NCBI GenBank assembly: GCA_964017185.1
Contig: OZ024876.1
Coordinates: 26,566,278-26,630,277, forward strand
Reading direction: 5' to 3'
From: Rugalucina vietnamica
Lineage: Eukaryota > Mollusca > Bivalvia > Lucinida > Lucinidae
DNA: 64,000 nucleotides
Shown: positions 1 to 9,615 of the stretch, piece by piece
How the letters are laid out: the number at the start of each line of letters is the position of its first letter
Numbering within the stretch: the first letter of the stretch is position 1
Position numbers and translations under genes: made by a program
Notes under the pieces: generated by a model
What the model saw: the letters and a program-made list of their open reading frames with translations, nothing else
The model's database searches: none
What the model was told of the DNA's origin: nothing

Positions 1-514
1 TGCCGTTCGCGCAAATGGAACTTTCAGAAATTCTTGCTCATTAGAACGTAAATTTCTATTGTTTGTTTCAGACGATTTTAGCAGGCTTGATAAATAATCA
101 GGGGCTTGGCCATTTAGGGACTTAAAAACCATAACGCAAATATGATATTCTACTCTGTTAGTAAAAGTAAGCCAGCCTAGCTCTTGGAACATTTGTTTTG
201 ATGGTGTCATAAAGTCAGCTTGAAGAATAGTTCGCGCTGCTCGTTTCTGTAATCTTAGTAATCTATTGATATTGTATGTGGAACACTGTCCCCAAATCAT
301 GCACCCATGGTCGAAAATCGGTAAAATATAGGAATTATAGTATAGTTTGAGATTGGCCATGTCTACATATTTAGATAGAAGTTTTAAAAGCGTTATCCGT
401 CTAGTGATATTTAGACAAACAGAGTCGATTTGTTTTTCCCAGGAGAGCGTTTCATCAATGAATATCCCTAGCAGTTTTTGGTTGTCGACGTTTGAGATAT
501 CTTCATACTTAATT
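1..514 (-). mobile_element. LINE (non-LTR) reverse transcriptase, C-terminal fragment, runs off the left edge
   Basis: On the minus strand a frame of about 170 codons is open from near 514 to base 1 without a stop. It reads as the end of a non-LTR reverse transcriptase. A segment with KLLGIFIDETLSWEKQID comes first (the conserved strand and W after the catalytic palm). It is followed by YYNSYILPIFDHGCMIWG and then NRLLRLQKRAARTIL, the usual thumb-region signature of jockey/CR1-like LINEs in invertebrates. The catalytic palm motifs would lie upstream and are not seen; a stop in the same frame closes the reading just before 514, so the copy is 5' truncated or broken there. The 3' end lies outside the window. 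Clade assignment (jockey-, CR1- or L2-like) cannot be fixed from this piece. Recognition as a LINE is secure; activity cannot be judged. Confidence 0.85.
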
Positions 515-940
515 CATCATTATTCGATAAATTTTGCCTACTTCCGATTGACATAGAAGATGTTTTTGTTAAGTTGACAAACATTTTGTGTACAATGCAC
601 CAAAAATTGAAATTAGTTGAACTACTTTGGAGTCTTACTTGAACTATATTTTGATCTTTATGGGCTGTATGGACGGTTGTGTCGTCCGCATAGATTTCGG
701 CATATGCTTAGCTGCAAACACAGGATCGAAACCACTGTGATGCAAGTTTATCTACAGAGGAATATTTCAAGAAGTAGCATTATTTATTGGTTCACCCACG
801 TATCATGGAAAAACATTGCAAGATACTGATAAATATTAATCTCCAATATTGGTATAGCTTTGCTGTAATGTTTAAACTAAATATTGAAAAAAAAAACAAC
901 TATAGAATTGGGTTTGGGGAAACAAGTGTGACAAAGTACT
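515..940. other. Gene-free stretch, nothing recognised
   Basis: A+T-rich sequence between the LINE fragment and a SINE-like unit. Two ~70-codon open frames here show no domain, codon signal or splice context and are treated as chance. Confidence 0.5.
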
Positions 941-1095
941 ACCGGCCACGGTAGTCACATGGATAAAGTATTCAAGCAATAAAGAGGTGTCGAGTTCGAT
1001 ACCATGCTGGTTCATATGCGGCTATGCCTGTCTTGTTGGTGACAAATGGTCACCTTGACGTAATAAAGTCATCCGCAAAGACTGAAAGAGACTTT
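941..1095 (+). repeat. Degenerate tRNA-derived SINE-like unit
   Basis: The order is that of a pol III internal promoter. A region resembling an A box (TAGTCACATGGATAAAG, near 955) is followed about 35 bases later by a B-box-like AGTTCGATACC (near 994). A non-tRNA tail follows. The wording matches the head of tRNA-derived SINEs but the A box is worn. No poly-A tail or target duplication was found, so the limits are approximate. Confidence 0.45.
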
Positions 1096-1125
1096 TAGGA
1101 CACACTTACTAGCGAATTCGACCTC

Positions 1126-1379
1126 CATCCGGAAAACATGTCCGTGCAATGAATACCCCCTTAAACCCCACTTTCATATAGTAAAACTTGGGTTTGCAGG
1201 GGTATACATAGTTTTCCTATTGTTGCTCCAAAACATAGATTGTGGGTACTCGTTAGAACCGCCTCGGTTCCCATAATCTATGTTTTGCCAAAAATAAGAA
1301 AAATATCAAAATATTTTCTACTGAAAATTTTCTTTTTTTTTACAATCTCTGTATATTGCATGCGTATGTTTTCGTAATG
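1126..1379 (+). mobile_element. Family A foldback MITE, copy 1
   Basis: About 254 bp. The ends are imperfect inverted repeats (left AAAACATGTCCGTGCAATG; right TTGCATGCGTATGTTTTCG). The inner part has the family's hallmark: a left arm with CATAGATTGTGGGTACTCG and a right arm with its near complement. In this copy part of the right arm of the central hairpin is lost. No coding capacity. Thirteen recognisable copies or large fragments, a worn one and a bare right end lie in the window. Confidence 0.8.
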
Positions 1380-1602
1380 AAAGGTACTTCGAACATGTAT
1401 ATGTACTAACCATATTTATCAGCTTCATTGCCTATTAAAATGTTACATTGACTATTAAAATGTTACAAAATTGCAATTTACACAAAATGTCAGCGCCGCA
1501 ATAATATTGGTATAACGATAATAGAATGTAGCGTTTATGACTTAAATAATTGATTTCGTCGCAGCATCATTGATTCCAATGAATCAATAAAATAGGTGCG
1601 AA

Positions 1603-3730
1603 AAAAAAAAGGCACAAGTAGGCAAAGATCAGGAAAAGGCGCAATCAGAAAAAAACTCCCACTCCAAAAACCGAGGTGGGAAAAAACCAAACTAACAATC
1701 AGGTACTTATACCATGAAACAATCGTAAGCCGAATGGGCAGCTATTTTCCCAATAGGTGGCCACTCAGTTACCTTAACTTAACTAAAAATATGAAAACAT
1801 ACATAAGGCGCCAACAGCACAAAAAAATCTTCAAACACCAAGACACAAAACAAAAAGAACCACCACAGAAGTATCGACTTGGAACGATCAGTAACACAAA
1901 GTTACTGGCGGGCTTAAACCGGTTTTACATGGCCATAACCTCACCCTCAGCTTCTGCAGTGGTTCATAACATTTAGTTAGTTATTCGGTCCTCGTGGTGA
2001 ATCTCTAACTAGTCAATGAATCATCAAGAACAAACAAATAAATCATGATAAACATCCTGATGAATCAAAAACCAGGACTCACAGACTGAGTAAGCTGCCC
2101 GACGATGGAGATCCCTGGGCGCCGAATAACCTACTAACTCCGGAGCAAAAGAAAAACACCAGTTGGACCCCGGTGGGCCAAGCAACAGACAAGAAGCTCC
2201 GGCCCCAACCAACTAAAATGAATAGCTTTATGTCGGGGCCATCATAGAGTCTGACGCCCGACCCACCGGCGTGCAATTAAAGAAGACAGCATAGTTATCA
2301 ACCATGATTGGGTTAAAAACTAAGCATGCAGACTGTCGCATAACATTCAAGTTATAACCTATACGTTTGTAACGTGTTATGATTTTTCTGAACTGAAAAG
2401 AAAAATCATTAATTCCTTTAAGTTTCTTAAATTTGTAAACCAAGTCACCATAAAATTCAGGTTCCGAAAGGCCCTCACTTAAAAGCGTCTTTAACCCAAC
2501 ATTATATTTGGAAATCAATTCATAGTGTCTACGATAAAATTTAGAAAATGTTTTTCGAAGTTTATGATACCGATAGCCCTGTTGGAGAAGTTTTGCCGTT
2601 AAACATTTATTTCGAGCGTTGAAGTCTGTAACATGATTGCAGACTCTAGCAAACCTAATAAGTTGCGAAATGTATACACCATAAGAAGCACGACGAGGAA
2701 CGTCACCATCCAAAAAAGGAAAATTTACTATATCAAAATCAAAGTCATCGCGCTTATCATAAATTTTAGAAGAAACAAATCCATTTGCAACAGAAAGATG
2801 TAGATCTAAAAAGGGGGCTTCGGTATCTGAGATATTGGCTTTGTTCAACTGAAGTTCAGGTGGATAAATTTGATTGACCATACCTTCAAAATAAGGGTTG
2901 TCAATGTTCAATAGGTCATCGAGGTACCTAGATGTGGAATTAAAAGCCTCGATAACATCAGCTTGATTATCATGGTTAAGAGAATCCATGAAATCTCTTT
3001 CGTAGCAGTATAAAAATAAATCAGCTACGAGAGGTGCGCAATTTGTACCCATCGGAATTCCAACAATTTGTCTGTATAACTTGGTCCCAAATCTAATATA
3101 AATATTATCAATGAGATAGGATAAGGCGTCGCATACATTCTGACATGACCAAAGTGTATACCGACTTTGGACAGAGGAAGTGAAAAAAGCCTTTCTGTCA
3201 TTACATGCCAAATAAAGTGAACCATAGTTTTTTAATGCCCTTTTGAAGGTCCACTCTATCAAATCCAGAAGTTTTTCTTTAATTAGATTATGTGGTAATG
3301 TTGTATACAGAGTAGAAAAATCATATGTGGACAAGCTTGTCGCACGGAACCCTCTACACTTCAATTTACTGAGCACCTCACCAGAATTTTTAATTGACCA
3401 AAACCAATTTTTATTTGAAGTTTCATACACTGTCTCACAGTATCTTATAACATGAGATTTGATAGCAGTAAGACAGGAAGTTAATAATTTAGAAAGTTCA
3501 GTGGTAGTACAAGAGCTAGAATTTGCAATAAATCTAGCTTTGTATGGTCTTTTGTGAAGCTTAGGTAACCAATACATCGTAGGAAGTTTGTCTTGGCCTT
3601 CATTGACACAAACAGAAAACTTAACAGGTAAATCGTTTAAGTGGGCATTAACTACAGACACCTCATCAGTATCTGTCTCCAGATAAGCCCTGGTACCATC
3701 AAGCTCCTGTTTTAAGGTCAATAGGTTTTA
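1603..3730 (-). mobile_element. Penelope-like retroelement, copy 1 (longest in window)
   Basis: On the minus strand the element runs from about 3730 to 1603. It has an RT reading frame (2228-3721) followed by a ~620-bp 3' region ending in a fixed terminal motif (GCCTACTTGTACCTTTT in most copies) with no poly-A signal. The same 3' region is found in at least 13 other places in the window, which defines the 3' end well. The 5' end is not defined; the frame is cut by a stop upstream of 3721, so this copy is probably 5' truncated. No endonuclease (GIY-YIG or other) is visible. Penelope-like is my best family call from the RT motifs; an Athena-like endonuclease-lacking relative or another RT class is possible. 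Confidence 0.65.
2228..3721 (-). CDS. Reverse transcriptase of a Penelope-like element
   Basis: 497 codons open, no internal stop. Role: RNA-templated DNA synthesis for the element's own copying. Visible parts in order: a fingers-type segment LPTMYWLPKLHKRPYKARF (about residues 46-64); motif A with the first catalytic Asp in STYDFSTLYTTLPH (131-144); motif B in VGIPMGTNCAPLVADLFLY (220-238); motif C RYLDD carrying the two catalytic Asp (265-269); the following APFLDLHLS (302-310), typical of Penelope-like RTs; then a basic Lys/Arg/Tyr-rich tail (about 380-460). All catalytic Asp are present. The first codon of the open frame is not ATG and a stop lies just upstream, so the true N terminus is missing or lies in another part of the element. 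No GIY-YIG domain follows. A near-identical shorter copy sits at 33-34 kb. Confidence 0.75.
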   Translation of the reverse strand: MTLKQELDGTRAYLETDTDEVSVVNAHLNDLPVKFSVCVNEGQDKLPTMYWLPKLHKRPYKARFIANSSSCTTTELSKLLTSCLTAIKSHVIRYCETVYETSNKNWFWSIKNSGEVLSKLKCRGFRATSLSTYDFSTLYTTLPHNLIKEKLLDLIEWTFKRALKNYGSLYLACNDRKAFFTSSVQSRYTLWSCQNVCDALSYLIDNIYIRFGTKLYRQIVGIPMGTNCAPLVADLFLYCYERDFMDSLNHDNQADVIEAFNSTSRYLDDLLNIDNPYFEGMVNQIYPPELQLNKANISDTEAPFLDLHLSVANGFVSSKIYDKRDDFDFDIVNFPFLDGDVPRRASYGVYISQLIRFARVCNHVTDFNARNKCLTAKLLQQGYRYHKLRKTFSKFYRRHYELISKYNVGLKTLLSEGLSEPEFYGDLVYKFKKLKGINDFSFQFRKIITRYKRIGYNLNVMRQSACLVFNPIMVDNYAVFFNCTPVGRASDSMMAPT

Positions 3731-3834
3731 AGGTTAAGCGAAGTATTTTACGATTTGAATTACTCATCAGGATAATATGCCCGTATAACACTGTGCATCC
3801 CACTTCCACTGATATAGTGAAACTGTGTCCTACA

Positions 3835-4025
3835 TGGGAATACCGTTTCTTTTTTTCTTGATTTGCTCTAAAGCCAAAGGGGGTTCTATTGTGTACGCAG
3901 CGCTTTGAGTAAACAATCTATGTTTAGAGTAAAACTAAGAATAAAATATACAGATCAACTAACTGAAAGTTGTCATTTTCTTCAGCCGGAGAAAATGTGT
4001 ATTGCATAGGCATGTTCTTGTAATG
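3835..4025 (+). mobile_element. Worn family A foldback MITE
   Basis: The right end is recognisable (TATTGCATAGGCATGTTCTTG then TAATG). An inner CAATCTATGTTTAGAG resembles the family's hairpin arm. The left end is eroded, so the start is approximate. Confidence 0.45.
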
Positions 4026-4191
4026 AAGTAACGTAACCTAATGTGTTCAACCAGAGAAAGTTAGTAAGCTTTTCACGGTCTACATAACTGTTTTACATAT
4101 ATTTACGCGATCTTGGTAGTGAGGCGTTAAAAATCTACACGTTGTTTGCATTTCGATGTTAGCTCTATTTTAGAGGAAATGCTGTTTAAAA

Positions 4192-4427
4192 GACCCGCCG
4201 CATAGGAAAACCAACAATCTGTATAGGTGAAAACAAAGGCGCAGATCAGCTTCGCAGTAACTGCGAAGCTGATCAGCGCCTTTGTTTTCTCTACACGGAT
4301 AGTACAATTCCTCTTCTTCTTAAATCCGAAATTTTAAGCTTTTTACCGTCTTCTGTGACTGTACAGCCTGGTTTGTGTCGGACCTGGTCGGAAACTAGAA
4401 TTGGTAGGTTTTCTCATGCACAGGCTC
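4192..4427. mobile_element. Family B foldback MITE, copy 1
   Basis: 236 bp, close to the 234-bp best copy at 58 kb. Terminal inverted repeats: left CCGCATAGGAAAACCAACAA, right TTCTCATGCACAGGCTC, matching the family ends GAGCCG and CGGCTC. A perfect inner hairpin with arms of AGATCAGCTTCGCAGT and its complement lies near 4243-4278, flanked by AAACAAAGGCGC and its complement. Non-coding. Confidence 0.8.
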
Positions 4428-5668
4428 AATATGAAATTAAATAAAGGAGCAAACACGTGTAATAATGAGTTGTCTTCTCTATGTGCATGTACTTCTACAG
4501 AAAGGAATCATCCTCTCTGAAACACACAAAGACAGAAATATTTATGAGCCTACATTACACCCACTTCTGCTCAGATTTGAATTTGGTTTACATTTAATAA
4601 TTTGGTTTACATTTGATAATTTGGTTTACATTTAATAATTTGGTTTACATTTCAGACAAAATGCAGAACATTGTCTGATCAGTTAAAATGTTAAGCATGA
4701 ATGTTTGTACATATTCGTACCGCCTTGTCACGGCGGATCCAACGAGTATCAACAATTAATGTATTTTGTGAAAAGATGTTCAAACATTTCTAACTGCAAT
4801 TGACAATTTTCAATTTTCATAGCTGAGAATAATGCATTACACAGTGTTGTTTTCGTACTGACATGCTTGGCCGCGATTTTTAGAGCGCTTTATATAATGT
4901 TCTTTGTATTGGTACCTGATTGTCAATTTTGTTTTTTCCATCTCGGTTTTTGAAGGCGTCATTTCATACCTTTTTATCATGTCTCATATACTAAAGCCTA
5001 TCCCAAGAACAATATCAAAAATACGAATCTTTGCGCTAAGCAGAAACATCAAAATCTCTTATAACTGTAACCATCATGTGTGATTGCATAGCTTGGTTTG
5101 TGTCTGACCTGACCGGGAATCCAAAAGTCTGTTGTAACGCAGTTAATCAGTATGAGGTCTAAAATAGTGGATCTTAATCTCCCGAAGAAATAGCGAAGAT
5201 GACAAATCTGAAGATAGAATCAAGTCTAGGAGTTACGATTTAATAAATTATTTGTAATGAATTTCCAAAGAAAAGACAAATTGAATGACACAGATAGAAA
5301 ATTACAAATTTCTATGTAAATGATGCTTGTAAATAACACGATTTACCCGCAATCATTGTTACGCTCGGTCTCTGAATCGGTTTTGCCAATAAAAACACAA
5401 TTTAATCAAGTCTGCGAGCGATCTTATCTTTTTCTATCAGAAGTAATGTGTCTGCTTGTTTAAACAGGGCTGATATGTTTTCCATTCAATTACTCTTAAC
5501 CCACACAGATAAAACATCCTATAACTTCTTTATGAATCCGAATCAATATTATCAAAGTAGCGGAAATAGTCCACTTTTGTTCATTCATCATGTTACTAGA
5601 AAATAATACAAATCAACTTGTACAATAAATCTTCACAAGCGCGATCTAATAAATCATATGTCCCAATT
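4428..5668. other. Gene-free stretch downstream of the kinase subunit gene
   Basis: It holds a four-unit 19-bp tandem repeat (4580-4655, listed separately) and a short family B relic near 5083-5150 (TTTGTGTCTGACCTGACCGG). No coding frame was recognised. It includes the 3' flank of the minus-strand gene at 5669. I see no AATAAA in the sense strand within the first few hundred bases and no poly-A tract, so the transcript end is not placed. Confidence 0.5.
4580..4655. repeat. 19-bp tandem repeat, four units
   Basis: Unit AATTTGGTTTACATTTAAT repeated four times, with one A-to-G change in the second unit and a divergent end to the fourth. Confidence 0.85.
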
Positions 5669-6775
5669 TCATCTGTGTGATTCTGTGAACTGTGTATAGA
5701 ATTCACTGTTTCGTTTCATGATATCTAGACAGGGTCCCAATAGCCGCTCAAATGACTCGCGTTCCAAAAACGCCACCTTGACGTCTCCCACAGCGTATAC
5801 GTTTGCTGATCTTGGCTGATTTTCAATGAGCGCCAATTCCCCGAAGTATTTTCCTTTGGTGTGTACCCCAACCTCCTCCTCCTCTCCGTTTGGTTTGATT
5901 ATCGTTACTCTTATCTTTCCCTTCTCTAGAAAAAACATCCCATCTGCCTCGTCTCCCTGCTTTATGATATATTCACCGTCTTTGTAGAATTTGGAGTTTA
6001 GAGCGTCAGCTAGGTTTGAACGTTCATAATTTTCGAGCGATTTAAGTAGCGGAACAGTTTCTAATAGTTCCTCATACATCTTACGCTTCTTGAAAGCACT
6101 TTTTAGTACAATTCGTCTGAATGAGTTCCTATCCATAGCCCACAAAGAGCCGCTGGTAGCTGCTATAACAGATGCTGAACGCGGCATATTGTATAAAAGC
6201 GCGAGTTCGCCGAAACTTCCTTTCTCTTCAAACGTGTGGACTTTCTTTTCCTGACCGTTAACTATCACGAGTACATCGTAAACACCTTTATCGATAACAT
6301 AAAAATTGTCTCCGTCATCCCCCTGGCGTATAACTTCGTCACCTGGGTTAACTACAGTTTCAAACATTGCGTCCAAAACATCCTGCATTTGTTCTGGTTC
6401 GAGAGCACGGAACAATAAAATTCCACTCACTGCTTCAACCAATCTTTCTCTTTGCTCGTCCGTTTTTGGATGGACGACTTTTTCGTCATCACTTTCGTCA
6501 GTCTCTGGGTCGTACCGTTCCGCAGATACCGACTGGCGACGCGCGTACCGGTTACATTTCTGCAGTTTGGGTTTAAATAACTCCTTGTCTGGTTCCCCCG
6601 CGTTATCATCGTCAACAACGACGTACATAGGTACTGGTTTCGGGCGCCTATTTTCGCGCGCTTTTGTGAAATATGTGACAGCAAAGTCGTACATGTCACC
6701 TGGGCGATCCCTGAGGACTGCGACAGTGAAATCTCTTAATAGGTCACCCAACCCATCAGGTATTTCGATATTCAT
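5669..6775 (-). CDS. cAMP-dependent protein kinase type II-like regulatory subunit, intronless
   Basis: 368 aa. It binds and inhibits the PKA catalytic subunit and releases it when cAMP binds; type II subunits are also tethered by anchoring proteins. Order of parts: docking/dimerisation helix pair (about 2-43, IEIPDGL...LLRDFTVAVLR); an acidic linker; an inhibitor site RYARRQSVSA with Ser82 (a Ser after RR makes it type II, substrate-like); cAMP domain A with its phosphate-binding cassette FGELALLYNMPRSA (Glu190, Arg199); domain B with FGELALIENQPRSA (Glu313, Arg322) and the C-terminal LGPCLDIMKRN. All key cAMP contacts are present and length is near the ~380-400 aa of relatives. I chose the ATG at 6775 because homology starts there; the open frame extends 34 codons further up but only from a TTG and without similarity. 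Animal genes of this family normally have several introns, so this looks like a retrocopy that stayed open. No poly-A tract or flanking repeats were seen to prove it. Confidence 0.93.
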   Translation of the reverse strand: MNIEIPDGLGDLLRDFTVAVLRDRPGDMYDFAVTYFTKARENRRPKPVPMYVVVDDDNAGEPDKELFKPKLQKCNRYARRQSVSAERYDPETDESDDEKVVHPKTDEQRERLVEAVSGILLFRALEPEQMQDVLDAMFETVVNPGDEVIRQGDDGDNFYVIDKGVYDVLVIVNGQEKKVHTFEEKGSFGELALLYNMPRSASVIAATSGSLWAMDRNSFRRIVLKSAFKKRKMYEELLETVPLLKSLENYERSNLADALNSKFYKDGEYIIKQGDEADGMFFLEKGKIRVTIIKPNGEEEEVGVHTKGKYFGELALIENQPRSANVYAVGDVKVAFLERESFERLLGPCLDIMKRNSEFYTQFTESHR

Positions 6776-8263
6776 ATTGTCATACACAGTAATCCAAACC
6801 AAGCGATGTGCACCAAAACAGTTTTGATTTTCACTCAGTGTAAATATTTCATAAATATAGTTGAAACATTTAGTCAAAACTTGTGGAAAAGTCCATATGC
6901 AACTCCCCTTACAATAATAATACCATCCAATTCAATTTTATTATATATACGTGAATTCACAATGTGTCATCTTCTACTTGCGAAATCTACCAGTATCCGA
7001 CCCTCCATATACGTCATTTATCTGAGCTCACTCTGAGATGCTATGAAATCCCAACCAATACACTGTAGCCAACAGCCTCTATAGGAAATCAATGTACCTT
7101 TGAAGTTGTACACCGTCGTGAAAGCTTGCCATGACAAACACAAAGGGTACTTTGAATAGTCATACTCGGTTGTTTGTCTCGTACTAGGCTGATCATGTGT
7201 ATTCTAACGACACCCTCCTGTAAGACAGAAAATGTTCCCGAATGTTTAGCTGTAAACAGCCACAAAGCGTATTAATAAGGTATTAAAATACCCTTTATAC
7301 GTACTATGAAACTAGAATTGAATGAAAATGACGCTGGGCGTAGATGTTTGAACATCCGTTTCTTTCAAACAGAGCCGCATCACCTGGAAGCATAAAAGGC
7401 AATTAATTTAGATAGTAAAAGCCATGGTTAGGCAAATTGCTGGGTCAGCAGATTACGAACATATTGTTTTCAAGTTGCGTGAGTCTATACTTATGATTAA
7501 GAATATCATTGTCGCTGGAAAACACGTTCATGTATTAAGCAATTTACTCTCAGTTGCTCGTTTTGAACAGACATTCAACGGTCTATAGTGACGAGGTCAG
7601 TACATTGGTTTTGTTTGCTCGTGACGTTAGGTACTGAGGCATGTGGTGAGATAAAACAACATGCATGAAATAGTTGCACACAGGTAGATCAGAAATTTCA
7701 ATAGGTATTCACGGCCTTGAAATATCGTTGATTTTGATAAAAAATGAACTTTTAAAACGTAGGGTATTGAAAAAGATGTACAATGTATAAACAGATTCTG
7801 CTGTTAAACGTTTTTTTTTTTTTTTGTTTCTAGATTTGCATAATGTATTGTGTACTTCTGCAATTCATTTCATATGAGTACAACAATACAATTAATAAGC
7901 TCAAAGTGAAACAGGCTTGCCAGTTCAATATCAAAATACCTGTTTGTTTAAGCCTTTAAGCTTTTATATTTACGTTTTTATTGCAATCACCCTAGATGAA
8001 AGTATCTGTCTTGATGTTCTTCATTTCCCAATGAAAAACATTAAGTCAGGTGATCTAGAGGCCACGCCTGTGGGCGGGGCGACGTCAAAACCCATCCAAT
8101 GACGTTGTTTTTTTTTACACTTATTGTCGTGATGTTGGTCGCGTATCGCCATGACGTTAGGCGCGAAAATTTGACGTTTTCGCTGTTCCAAAATTACGTT
8201 AAGTCGCGATTAAAATCTGATACTTGATTGATAATATAAAATGTAAATATAAGTATTGAAATT
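6776..8263. other. Upstream flank of the kinase subunit gene, no gene recognised
   Basis: Presumed 5' flank of the minus-strand gene. No TATA box or other promoter could be placed with confidence. A T17 run lies near 7810. A CRE-like motif was not seen. Confidence 0.4.
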
Positions 8264-8379
8264 CAGATTTTAGCTTTCACTGGATGATGAAAAACATTAG
8301 CTGCTTTAATGTCTCCGAGAAGCCCTCCGACATTAAAACAGCCAAATGTTTTTCAACATCCAGTGAAAGCTAAAATCTG
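8264..8379. repeat. Inverted repeat with ~50-bp arms
   Basis: The left arm begins CAGATTTTAGCTTTCACTGG and the right arm ends in its exact complement. The arms continue through GAAAAACAT and TTTAATGTC with a few mismatches, around a ~15-nt loop (near TCCGAGAAGCCCTCC). It looks like a hairpin-type non-autonomous element; single copy here. Confidence 0.85.
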
Positions 8380-8591
8380 ACAACCCTTAAATGTGACAAA
8401 CGAGAAAATGATGAGACGAACCACTTAATGTGTATATCTAATATACATGTAGCACAAGTATACACAATCATGTTTCTCACGTGTATAGTAGGACAATAAG
8501 AGCTGAAAAATCTGTATTGCAAAAGTAAAACATCGGTATTCTTGCATTAATTTCATTATGACATTTAAACAATTTAAACATGCATAGCGAA

Positions 8592-8823
8592 TAAAACATG
8601 TCCATGAAATGAACACCCCTCAAACCCCACTTTTATATAGTAAAACTAGGGTATGCAGGGGTATACCTTTTTTCTTATTTTTTTTCTCGGCGAGGTGGTT
8701 CTTACGTGCACCCACAATGTATAATTGAGCAAAAATATTAAAAATATCATTTTTGTATGAAATTTTTCATTTTTACAGCTGAAAAAATATATCAGTATAT
8801 TGCATGGGCAAGTTTTCATAATG
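8592..8823 (+). mobile_element. Family A foldback MITE, copy 2
   Basis: Left AAAACATGTCCATGAAATG, right TTGCATGGGCAAGTTTTC. The inner left hairpin arm is deleted; the right arm (ACGTGCACCCACAATGTATA) remains. Confidence 0.8.
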
Positions 8824-9385
8824 GACTAGATCTATCAAAATAGGATAATCAGAGAGGACGGATTGATCATTGGAACTGGCGATTTTGTAAATAGAGGAAT
8901 TGATATAATCATTAAGCAAAACATAATGGTTCGCTAGAATGCATAACCGAATCCATTGAATTTTACGTTCCTGTACAACTAGAATAACTGATCGAAATTA
9001 ACATGATTGACTGTTTAAACAGACATAATTGAATCTCTGGTCATTTCCAGGTCAAAATCGTTTCGAAGCAAGGTAATTATTGATCATGAAACAATTTATT
9101 TAGCATTTATGTACAGAACGATAATTAAAACCAACCAGTGACGTACTTGTAAATATTGCCGGAATGAGCATCGACAATACGAAAACCTAACTCAAACCTA
9201 TCATTTTCCAAGAAACATATAATTATATTGCGTTGCTATCTCCGAATTCTGGACAATGCTGTTTTGTCGTATCATGATGTTTAAATGTCTCTCTCTGTGA
9301 CACATAAAATTCTGGCTTGAGTATAAGCGTATGAGCGAAACATACCAATTTTGTTTTCTCGTAAGCTGTTCCTAACTGTGTTTGA
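8824..9385. other. Gene-free stretch, nothing recognised
   Basis: A+T-rich spacer with no repeat shared with the rest of the window that I could find. Confidence 0.4.
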
Positions 9386-9389
9386 TTAA

Positions 9390-9615
9390 CTCATAGAAGC
9401 CTGGCGTCCTATTTGTTGGACATAAGCAAACAGAATAGCCCCAGATGTGACGCCGCAAGTCGCGGCGTCCCATCTGGGGCTATTCTGTTTGCTTAGAGGA
9501 ATTCCATCCAAAATCTTGCATAAAAATTCAAAATCACTCCTGATGCCCCTAATATTGTCATTGGACTCACCTAAATGACAACTATGGGAAAATCCATTCG
9601 TCATTAATGGGTAAA
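9390..9615 (+). mobile_element. Family C hairpin element, copy 1
   Basis: Starts AAGCCTGGCGTCC. It carries a strong GC-rich hairpin with arms CAAACAGAATAGCCCCAGAT and complement and an inner CGCCGC/GCGGCG stem (9428-9500). It ends with CCATTCGTCATTAATGGGTAA. No clear terminal inverted repeats. Three other copies are at 14.6, 17.7 and 48.5 kb. Confidence 0.75.

Noticed and set aside
2024-2276. Short frames that recur identically at 33380-33632
   Set aside because: They lie in the non-coding 3' region of the Penelope-like element and are repeated only because the element is.
6776-6877. Longer N terminus for the kinase regulatory subunit
   Set aside because: The extra 34 codons open with TTG and show no similarity to the family, whose homology starts at the ATG at 6775.
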